Shown here piece by piece: positions 1 to 6,405 of a stretch of DNA of 10,967 bases (positions are counted from its first letter, which is position 1; each line of letters opens with the position of its first letter). A program made the position numbers and the translations under genes. The notes beneath the pieces were generated by a model that was not told where the DNA came from, did not search any database, and saw only the letters and a list, made by a program, of their open reading frames with translations. The stretch is from MGNI01 sp964353875 (lineage in GTDB: Bacteria > Chloroflexota > Anaerolineae > Anaerolineales > E44-bin32), in NCBI GenBank assembly GCA_964353875.1, contig CAYGXU010000108.1, positions 1-10,967 on the forward strand, given 5' to 3'.

Positions 1-606
1 GAAAGCATTTTGGGATGGGGATCTCATTCGATAACTCTAACGAGAGCAAAACCCAGGGATTGGCTATTGAAATCCAAGGGTGCGATTGGCGGCCTACGCG
101 CAATTAATGAGAATGAAACCCATCATTATCATAAGGGAGGCCGGATACCATCATAGCATCTTTTCCCCCAGCGGGACACGTTGGTTTGTCCTATTCCCCA
201 GCCAACAATGCTATTTATCAATGGGATTTCATATGCTACGAGATGAGGCAAAAATCTCTCAAAATACCCCGTTTAAGCAGTACTTTCCTCCTAATTTTCG
301 GCAAAACAAGTAACAGTTTGAGTTTTCTTTCGTAACCAATAATGAAGATGATATCGAATTGCCTGATCTACATTGTATGGATCGCGTTGGCAGCAGCTTG
401 AAATCTATCCAGCCAGACAACTTCACTTCAAGCGCTGCACTGAGGGAGGGTGGGAGCTCTAGTCTCCTGCCCAATGGGATGGCCAGCCGCAGGAAATGGA
501 TCGGAGAAATATCGACGACGGAGAGTTTGGAGATACTATGGTTCGTAGGAAAAGAGAAGGATTAATGGGAAGCTGCGGCAAGTGAAAGCTACAAGAAGAG
601 GTCATC
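1..606. other. gene-free left flank
   Basis: I see no convincing gene here. The short open frames have atypical composition, no good ribosome binding site and no recognisable motif. One frame is open from base 1 to a stop at 154-156 (51 codons) and could in principle be the tail of a gene entering from the left, but its translation has no family signature. A G-rich hairpin lies at 448-472 (listed separately). The only supported translation signal is an AAGAGG at 596-601, which serves the gene starting at 607. Confidence 0.6.
448..472. repeat. stem-loop upstream of the pilin-like gene
   Basis: GGGTGGGAG (448-456) can pair with CTCCTGCCC (464-472) around a 7-base loop, giving nine pairs of which two are G-U wobbles. 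No T-run follows, so it is not a classical terminator. It lies about 135 bases before the start at 607 and could be part of an untranslated leader or a chance structure. Confidence 0.25.
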
Positions 607-1128
607 ATGAGAACACGAACACATTTAAAAGCGCAATGGCAATCACCCACACAGGAAGTCCCTGATGGGATTGAACGACGAGCCGCAGGCAGAGGAGAGC
701 CAGTTCAGGGTCAAGGTCTTCCTGAATATGCCATCATCCTGTCATTAGTGGCTGTCGTTGTGGTGGGCATCATGGTACTGCTCGGTTCAGGGGTCAAACA
801 AGCCCTCTGCAAACCGCTCATCGGGCTGAATCCCGAATATGCCACTGAGTGCCTGGCTGAGCCCGAAGGACAGGCTTCCCCCGATGATACGAGTTATCCC
901 ATCTCGGCGCTGGCTGCCTATAGTTCCTCTCGCGGACATCTGGTGATTGCCGCAAGGCTTCCAGCGGGGGCTACTGGCAATCTAACGGTGGAAGGCTATG
1001 GTGCCATGGATTATTTGCCACAAAAGGACGTTTACGTGTTGGTGATCAATACAGACACGCCGCCTTCAAGCGTGACCGTTAATTCAAGTGATGGTGGTAC
1101 GATCACTGTGGACGTACGAACACATTAG
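607..1128 (+). CDS. Flp/TadE-like pilin-domain protein with C-terminal extension
   Basis: This 173-residue protein has one Flp-type (type IVb) prepilin segment. Gly35 is followed by GQGLPEYAIIL, so the conserved Glu40-Tyr41 pair sits at +5/+6 of the expected prepilin-peptidase cut. A hydrophobic helix follows at about 42-66. Flp pilins are assembled into Tad pili on the cell surface. Here the leader is long and basic (35 residues), and the helix is followed by about 105 more residues, whereas a mature Flp pilin is usually only 50-60 residues in total. Cys68 and Cys82 flank a short segment just outside the membrane and could form a disulfide. Residues 95-173 are Gly/Thr/Val-rich and look beta-stranded. 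AAGAGG ends 5 bases before the ATG. No tad assembly genes are nearby, so it is either an orphan minor pilin or a membrane-anchored surface protein using a Flp-type anchor. It converges on the next gene. Confidence 0.75.
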   Translation: MRTRTHLKAQWQSPTQEVPDGIERRAAGRGEPVQGQGLPEYAIILSLVAVVVVGIMVLLGSGVKQALCKPLIGLNPEYATECLAEPEGQASPDDTSYPISALAAYSSSRGHLVIAARLPAGATGNLTVEGYGAMDYLPQKDVYVLVINTDTPPSSVTVNSSDGGTITVDVRTH

Positions 1129-1230
1129 CAGCAATCCCAGGCTGCTTCGAAAAAGATCGACTGCAGAAACACATCCCATGAGCGTGAGACCTGCTGAAGT
1201 ACAAGGAGGCTGGTTGAACGCTTTTTTGTT

Positions 1231-2682
1231 TCAAGGCTGGATCCATCCAAACTGATGACCAACCAACACTGCCTGAAGGAGGACAGGCTTGTAATCGGGT
1301 GAATGAGCAACCAAGAGACCTTCCTCGCTGAAGAAGAAGATATGCTTGGCATCAGGGGTTATCGTCGCCGTATCCGTAGGTTTGTCATAAATTTGTTGAG
1401 GGGGGTTATCGATGGAATTGGTAAGCGATCCGATCCACAGGCCGGATCCTTTCCAAAGTAATGTACTCACCTCCGAGGCAATCACGGGATAAGCCGAAGC
1501 GGATTCGGGCATATCCAGATCGATGAAATCACCCTGGGAGTTGATCGCCAGGATACCGAATTCGACAACAGCGAAGAAAAGCCCCGCTTCTTCTGACCAA
1601 ATCAAATCGTAAGCCTCATCCTCGACGATGCGCCATGATGTACCGTTTTCTGTGTCCAGGTGATAGATGCCACCGCCGTCGCCTTCTATGAATAAGATGA
1701 CGTTGGTGCTCCCCGGTTCCAACGCGGCATCGGTGAAAGGCTCTTCCCAGAGGGACGTGACCGTTCTTGTTTGTATGTCGACTTGGCGAAGGTTCACATT
1801 TTCGCCGCGATAGTGAATTTCATCACCGGCACTTTCGGTGCAGACGGTGAAGATATTCTCGGAACTCCAACCGAGAACGACTTCGTCGCTGCTTGGGACA
1901 AGATCATAGAGGTTTGTCACTTTGCCATTCTCGACTTGCACTGTCCGTGCAGTCATCGCTCGTTCTTCTGCCTCAAAGTAGAGAAGGTATTTTCCGTCAG
2001 GGGACCAGGACGGCTGGAAAGCATCATGAGGTTCATCGGTCAGGTGCGTAATCCGATCCTCTTCGATGGAATATAAATAAATATCTGAAGAGGTGGCCTC
2101 CTGCGCGCCAACGAAGGCCAGTCGGCGTCCTTCAGGAGACCATGCCAGGTTGGTCTTTTGGGTGATGGCCAATAAGGACTTTGGCGGTGTCTGGGCTGGA
2201 TCAGCACCCAATTCGGATTCGATGGCAGCGGAGGACAGGGAGGTGAGAGATGTAACTTGGCCTTCCGGCATTTTTAAGAGTTTCAATTCCAAACCACGGT
2301 ATTGACGATCTCTGGCGGTGATGAAAGCCAGGTAGCCTCCATTTGGCGAAATGGATGCCTTCGGATCATGTGGCATGAGGATCAAGCCTTCAACCAATAT
2401 TGTCAGACCTGATCCGTCGGAGTTGAGGGACCAGATGGCATCCGCCCACATCCCCTCGCCAGTGAAGAAGATGAGCCAAGGACCCTCTTGGGAGAGCGTT
2501 TCCGTAATCGGCATTGTATTTGTTGATTGAATGGTCAAAGTAGGTGTAGGCGAAGCGGATTCCGTTGGTGTCTCTCCCGTCGATAATGGTGTGATGGTCG
2601 GAATAGCCTTGGATACCCACATGCATGCAGACAGGGTAATTATGGCCATCGTCATCGTAAGACAACTACGTCTCCAATTCAT
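1231..2682 (-). CDS. TolB-like beta-propeller lipoprotein (PD40 repeats)
   Basis: The 483-residue product starts with a basic n-region, a hydrophobic stretch and a lipobox LSAC, so Cys20 would be lipidated and the protein anchored outside the cytoplasmic membrane. Residues 25-65 are a Thr/Ser/Pro-rich linker, common in Chloroflexota lipoproteins. The rest is a beta-propeller of the TolB/PD40 type. Clear blade motifs are ISPNGGYLAF (111-120), AWSPEGRRLAF (180-190) and SWSPDGKYLLYF (225-236); later blades (about 260-480) are degenerate. Such propellers usually bind proteins or sense surface ligands, and no catalytic motif is visible. The minus-strand start at 2682 is preceded only by a weak purine-rich AGAGAG, but it gives the complete signal peptide. 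It converges with the pilin-like gene across about 100 bases and is divergent from the decarboxylase gene. Specific function is unknown. Confidence 0.85.
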   Translation of the reverse strand: MNWRRSCLTMTMAIITLSACMWVSKAIPTITPLSTGETPTESASPTPTLTIQSTNTMPITETLSQEGPWLIFFTGEGMWADAIWSLNSDGSGLTILVEGLILMPHDPKASISPNGGYLAFITARDRQYRGLELKLLKMPEGQVTSLTSLSSAAIESELGADPAQTPPKSLLAITQKTNLAWSPEGRRLAFVGAQEATSSDIYLYSIEEDRITHLTDEPHDAFQPSWSPDGKYLLYFEAEERAMTARTVQVENGKVTNLYDLVPSSDEVVLGWSSENIFTVCTESAGDEIHYRGENVNLRQVDIQTRTVTSLWEEPFTDAALEPGSTNVILFIEGDGGGIYHLDTENGTSWRIVEDEAYDLIWSEEAGLFFAVVEFGILAINSQGDFIDLDMPESASAYPVIASEVSTLLWKGSGLWIGSLTNSIDNPPQQIYDKPTDTATITPDAKHIFFFSEEGLLVAHSPDYKPVLLQAVLVGHQFGWIQP

Positions 2683-2854
2683 TTGAGTCTCTCTTATCTC
2701 AGATTACCTTTAAAATTTTCCCAATCGCGACCAATACGGCGGGATATGTGATCCATCTAGCGCTGCCTCTATCCAACTCAACTCCTGTTGTGCAGGGCGT
2801 ATCATGGATCAATATTCGGATTTGCGCCAGGCATGATGTCTGAGGGTACTTTTG

Positions 2855-2887
2855 AGACCTCACGAGTCTTCAAGACCTGTGAGGTCT
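2855..2887. repeat. 33-base near-palindromic repeat
   Basis: The arms AGACCTCAC (2855-2863) and GTGAGGTCT (2879-2887) are exact inverse complements. Between them GTCTT (2866-2870) and AAGAC (2872-2876) pair again. The whole 33-base unit is its own inverse complement except for two positions per arm and the centre. It resembles the 'GACCTCACAGGTCTT' family of small interspersed palindromes that I recall from environmental bacterial genomes including Chloroflexota. That family link is from memory, and there is no second copy in this window. Confidence 0.65.
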
Positions 2888-2899
2888 GTATTTGGTCCT

Positions 2900-2912
2900 G
2901 ACATTGAATGTC
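2900..2912. promoter_or_regulatory. 13-base perfect palindrome, possible operator
   Basis: GACATT-G-AATGTC is a perfect inverted repeat with a single central base. It lies about 95 bases upstream of the candidate decarboxylase promoter and about 220 bases from the divergent lipoprotein start. Its size fits a dimeric regulator half-site pair, but a chance palindrome cannot be excluded. Confidence 0.25.
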
Positions 2913-3006
2913 GTCCAGATGTCAACATTTTAACGGCCAATCTTCAGCACTTTTTGGTGGAATAGTCTAGAATATCCATGTCATTGACCAAGATTGTTCG
3001 AGTAAC

Positions 3007-3035
3007 TTGGCGTGAATTAGCGAATAAGGTAAATT
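3007..3035 (+). promoter_or_regulatory. candidate sigma-70-type promoter for the decarboxylase
   Basis: TTGGCG (3007-3012) and TAAATT (3030-3035) are separated by 17 bases. Each matches four of six consensus positions. Transcription from here would give a leader of roughly 110 bases before the ATG at 3151. Confidence 0.35.
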
Positions 3036-3150
3036 TGGGAAAAGGCAATAAGCGATATCATCAGGACGGGAATGAAAGCCAATCATTGTCGGAGCGGAGG
3101 GTTTTTCCTCGGGTCGAGTGACGATAATCTATGATATTGGAGATCAATGA

Positions 3151-4599
3151 ATGAGACCTGTCATCGGGTGGGAAGCTGAGGCGGCGGTACCTGATCATGT
3201 GTTTAATGATTACCTGAGTGCGCGCGAGGGACGCTTGTATTATGAGGACCTTGATTTGACGCAATTATTCTTAGGAGATCGGCAGGATCAGGGTTTGGGC
3301 AGGACTTTACCCAGCCCTCTGGAGATCATCTACCTACCGAAAATTCGAGAGAAGATCGCCACACTATGCGAAGTCTTCACTAGGGCGATTAAAGAGACGG
3401 GATATACGGGTCGCTTTTATTATAGTTATGCCTCTAAGGCCAATGCTGCTGAAGAGGTTGTGCGGACAGCCCTGAAGGCGGGCGTTCATTATGAGATCTC
3501 CTCGACCATGGATGTTGAGATCGTGCGCTTATTGAAGGCAGCTGGGCGCCTGACGGCGGATAAGATGGTGATTTGCAATGGGTTCAAGCTGACTGGCACA
3601 CATTATGCCGAGAACATCCTTCGTTTGAAACGTGAGTATGAACATACTATCCCGGTCGTGGAAGATCTGAGCGAATTGACCGGCTTGATCCAATCGAACC
3701 TCCCTTTTGAGGTGGGATTGCGACAAAAGAGTTATGGTCATCATCGGAATCTGATGGAGATGGACAGCGCTAACTCGCGTTTTGGCATGCAGACTCAGGA
3801 TGTCATGCGTGCAGCTGAGATTATAGCTAAGGCATCCAACTTGCGCCTGGTACTCTATCATGCCATGGTGGGGAGCCAGATGCTGGATGTGGAGCAGTTC
3901 TTGGCTTACCTGCGGCCGGCAATGGAGATCTATGCCCGTTTGAGAAAGGATCATCATTCCTTAAGGATTTTTGATTTCGGTGGCGGCGTCCCCGTGCCGA
4001 TGACCCTCAACTTCACCTTCGATTACCATACCATGGCGCGCTCGTTGCTAAACATGTTGCAGGAGGTTTGTTCAAAGTACGATGTCCCTGCCCCGGATGT
4101 GATGGGGGAGATGGGGCGTTACACGGTCTCAGAACATGGCGCCCATCTCTTTCGAATTCAAAATGTGAAGGAGAATGGTTCTCCATTGCCATGGTATTTG
4201 ATTGATGGATCGATTATGTCCTCCTTGCCGGATGTTTGGGCATTGGCAGAGCATTTCATTGTGTTGCCCTTGAACCATTTGGATAAACCCTTTCGCCGTG
4301 TGCAGCTGGGTGGGTTGACTTGTGACTCGGATGATGTCTATCCGCCGAAGTCAAGCCAATCGCCGCTCTACCTGCCCGTTGAAACCAAGGACTTGTATAT
4401 TGGTTTTTTCAGCATCGGTGCTTATCAGGAAATGCTAGGAGGCGTCGGTGGAAGCAAGCATTGTGTCATCCCGGAGGCGGACGAGTTGATCATTGACCGC
4501 GACGAAAATGGTGGGTATTCCTTTCAGGTGTTGCCCGGCCAAAATCCGGGCAAGGTATTACGGAACCTCGGGTATGCAGATGCGCTTGAACGTTGGTAA
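3151..4599 (+). CDS. speA: arginine decarboxylase-type PLP enzyme (speA-like, fold type III)
   Basis: This 482-residue protein belongs to the alanine-racemase-fold (type III) PLP decarboxylases. It probably converts arginine to agmatine plus CO2 in the cytoplasm, the first step of an arginine-based polyamine route. The PLP lysine is Lys96 in YASKAN. The barrel carries VICNGFK (140-146), a His237...Gly-Ser-Gln (241-243) element and the glycine loop Gly277-279. Glu320-x-Gly-Arg323 matches the phosphate-binding ExGR. Cys391 in LTCDSDD is the catalytic cysteine contributed across the dimer. The C-terminal GAYQEMLGG...KHC is the signature that separates this group from diaminopimelate and ornithine decarboxylases. 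Length and motifs fit the shorter arginine decarboxylases known from Bacteroidota better than the roughly 630-660-residue E. coli SpeA; that comparison is from memory. The start is set by GGAG at 3139-3142, 8 bases before the ATG. The next gene follows after 65 bases. Substrate choice is inferred, not proven. Confidence 0.85.
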   Translation: MRPVIGWEAEAAVPDHVFNDYLSAREGRLYYEDLDLTQLFLGDRQDQGLGRTLPSPLEIIYLPKIREKIATLCEVFTRAIKETGYTGRFYYSYASKANAAEEVVRTALKAGVHYEISSTMDVEIVRLLKAAGRLTADKMVICNGFKLTGTHYAENILRLKREYEHTIPVVEDLSELTGLIQSNLPFEVGLRQKSYGHHRNLMEMDSANSRFGMQTQDVMRAAEIIAKASNLRLVLYHAMVGSQMLDVEQFLAYLRPAMEIYARLRKDHHSLRIFDFGGGVPVPMTLNFTFDYHTMARSLLNMLQEVCSKYDVPAPDVMGEMGRYTVSEHGAHLFRIQNVKENGSPLPWYLIDGSIMSSLPDVWALAEHFIVLPLNHLDKPFRRVQLGGLTCDSDDVYPPKSSQSPLYLPVETKDLYIGFFSIGAYQEMLGGVGGSKHCVIPEADELIIDRDENGGYSFQVLPGQNPGKVLRNLGYADALERW

Positions 4600-4664
4600 T
4601 GGTAGCATAGTGTTTAGGATCGATAGGAAAAATAAGATCGTACGGAAAGTGATAGAGGCTAATC

Positions 4665-6269
4665 ATGAGGAACTTGGATAGAACCCGCATCATCTTTGTT
4701 GTAATTGTCATCGTGGCGATTCTCATTGTCGTAAGCGCCTTTGGATACCGATTGATCACCCAGTTGCTTGATCGGGGAACAGCAACGCCCTCAGGGCAAG
4801 GCACGCCACGCGTTCAATTGAGTTCACCGGAGCCGGTTTTCGCGCCAGGAACCAAGGTTGACGATGGTCTGCCAGTATATATTTGTGGCGCGGATGCTTT
4901 TGGCAGCTACTTTACATTGCAGCAAATGCAGATGTCCGGGCTGGATGTGGCTCATGGATTTCATCTGGGACTTATCCCCTTTTATCTAGACGAGGATCCC
5001 AATTACGACGTCTCCGAGGAGCAACGTACGGCGTTGCTCAAAGAGGGTGTATGGGATTGCCTTCTGACCACCCTGGACTCTGTCGCGCTCACCAGCCCCG
5101 GTGTGATCACGGCCATCGTGGATGAAAGCGCTGGGGCGGACCAATTGTGGGCGCGTGATGTACCCACGATCAATGATTTAAAAGGCAAACGCATCGCCTT
5201 CTCTCGCGGCAGTGTGGGTGAATATTTTGTCTATTACACCCTCTCCATCGCCCGCCTGAATCCGCGGTTTGATGTCACCCTCGTCCCTCGGGATAGCGTA
5301 GTGGCTGCGGTTAGCGCTTTCAGTGAGGGGCAGGCCGATGCGGTCTCGGGTTGGGAGCCGGATATTTATGAAGCCGAGAACAGCGGGGGCGTTCCGTTGC
5401 TTAGCTCGAGTCAGTTGCGGATCATCATGGATGTCATTGTCACCTCACGCCAATCGATTCTTGCCAAACCGGATCTGGTGCAAGGATTCCATGATGCCTG
5501 GTTTGAAACGCTAAAGGCACAGGTGGAGGATTTCGATATGGCCGCAAGCCAGACCGCTGCTTGGGGTCACAACGATTGGAGTTTTGTCTATGAAGGCAGC
5601 GCTGCTGATGATCTAAGGCTGTGGTTGGAGAGCGTCGCCCAGGCGGACCTTGGGGATAACGCTTTCGTGATGCGTGATGCCACACCCATCACCAATCGTC
5701 TGCAAATCGCACGTCGAGTTTGGGCTGCTTCGGGGGCTGATGTGCCGAATGATGATGTCCTCGAACTCATCGATCCGGGCTTTGTTCTCCGTTCGGCGGC
5801 TCAAGCGAAGCTTCAAGCCAGTGGAAGCCCAATCAATGATACCTTCTCCATCACTGTCAAGCTTGATCTCTCCGGGATCGGTACCGAGGATGCTGCCACT
5901 TTGGCAGTGTTACCATGTCGTCGTTTTGCTTTCCTACCCGAGTCGACCGAACTGACTCTCGAATCCCGACGTATCCTGGATGAATGTGTCATGCCGACAT
6001 TGTCGCAGAGTGTGGGTTTGTTGCTGCGGGTAAGAGGCTCTGCCGCTTGGCCCGGACCGAAAGGGACCTATGCTCAGAAGGAGATCCTCGACTTCGCCGA
6101 GGCACGCGCCCAATCGGTGGTAGACTACCTGGTCTCCCAGGGCATCGATCCCGCCCGCTTTATTGTCGAATCTATCCTGCCCCCGGAGAGCCATTGGGAA
6201 AGCGAGGATGCGAACATTCAGGCAGAGGATCGTTACGTCGAGATGATCTTGACCACCATCGGGCGGTGA
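4665..6269 (+). CDS. membrane-anchored solute-binding (NMT1/PBP-like) and OmpA-like fusion protein
   Basis: The 534-residue protein has a short cytoplasmic tail and a membrane helix (about 9-30), with no lipobox or signal-peptidase site, so it is probably an N-terminal anchor. A Thr/Pro-rich linker runs to about 65. Residues 68-370 are a periplasmic-binding-protein fold of the NMT1/SsuA/phosphate-binding type: VYICGAD at 71-77, DLKGKRIAFSRGSVGEY at 171-187, and GQADAVSGWEPD at 222-233. Residues 415-533 are OmpA-like: FAFLPESTEL (421-430), EARAQSVVDYLVSQGI (479-494) and a closing RYVEMIL. This matches the architecture usually named 'phosphate ABC transporter substrate-binding/OmpA family protein'. 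In the OmpA-like domain the usual GHTD is GSAA (458-461), so the peptidoglycan-binding Asp is missing, while Arg481 is kept. AGAGG lies 6 bases before the ATG. No permease or ATPase gene is nearby, which favours sensing or scaffolding over transport. Confidence 0.85.
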   Translation: MRNLDRTRIIFVVIVIVAILIVVSAFGYRLITQLLDRGTATPSGQGTPRVQLSSPEPVFAPGTKVDDGLPVYICGADAFGSYFTLQQMQMSGLDVAHGFHLGLIPFYLDEDPNYDVSEEQRTALLKEGVWDCLLTTLDSVALTSPGVITAIVDESAGADQLWARDVPTINDLKGKRIAFSRGSVGEYFVYYTLSIARLNPRFDVTLVPRDSVVAAVSAFSEGQADAVSGWEPDIYEAENSGGVPLLSSSQLRIIMDVIVTSRQSILAKPDLVQGFHDAWFETLKAQVEDFDMAASQTAAWGHNDWSFVYEGSAADDLRLWLESVAQADLGDNAFVMRDATPITNRLQIARRVWAASGADVPNDDVLELIDPGFVLRSAAQAKLQASGSPINDTFSITVKLDLSGIGTEDAATLAVLPCRRFAFLPESTELTLESRRILDECVMPTLSQSVGLLLRVRGSAAWPGPKGTYAQKEILDFAEARAQSVVDYLVSQGIDPARFIVESILPPESHWESEDANIQAEDRYVEMILTTIGR

Positions 6270-6288
6270 ATTTCTGATCATTTGCGCT

Positions 6289-6405
6289 ATGGTGTGGAGA
6301 GGACAAGGGAAAAGCACAATGGAGACGAAGGGAATGAGTAGGTTGTCGGGTAGGTTTGATCGCTGGATGAACCCCCTCATGATCGAGGAGATTGAGCAAC
6401 TGTGA
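6289..6405 (+). CDS. possible 38-residue leader peptide, coupled to the VWA gene
   Basis: A short open frame fills most of the 132-base gap between two real genes. Its stop codon overlaps the GTG start of the next gene in a GTGA arrangement (6402-6405), the usual geometry of translational coupling. The longest version starts at ATG 6289. ATG 6319 is better placed, with AAGGGA 8 bases upstream, and would give 28 residues. The C-terminal part, FDRWMNPLMIEEIEQL, could form an amphipathic helix. I recognise no family. The overlap may be chance, so this is a tentative call. Confidence 0.3.
   Translation: MVWRGQGKSTMETKGMSRLSGRFDRWMNPLMIEEIEQL

Larger units (their letters stand above)
2683..3150. 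other. divergent intergenic region
   Basis: This 468-base spacer lies between the leftward lipoprotein gene and the rightward decarboxylase gene. It contains no plausible gene. It holds a 33-base interspersed-type palindrome (2855-2887), a 13-base perfect palindrome (2900-2912) and a candidate promoter (3007-3035), all listed separately. Promoters for both flanking genes should lie here. Confidence 0.6.

Noticed and set aside
1..156. Frame open from base 1 to a TAG at 154-156, possible tail of an upstream gene
   Set aside because: Translation shows no recognisable family or domain ending; 51 open codons at an edge are not enough evidence.
80..313. 77-codon open frame on + with a GTG start
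   Set aside because: No ribosome site, poor residue composition, no motif; typical of random AT-richer spacer.
359..565. 68-codon open frame on +
   Set aside because: Crosses the G-rich hairpin at 448-472, has no ribosome site and no coding-like composition.
1127..1146. AGCAGC/GCTGCT hairpin at the end of the pilin-like gene
   Set aside because: Only six pairs around an 8-base loop, overlapping the stop codon, and no T-run follows; not called as a terminator.
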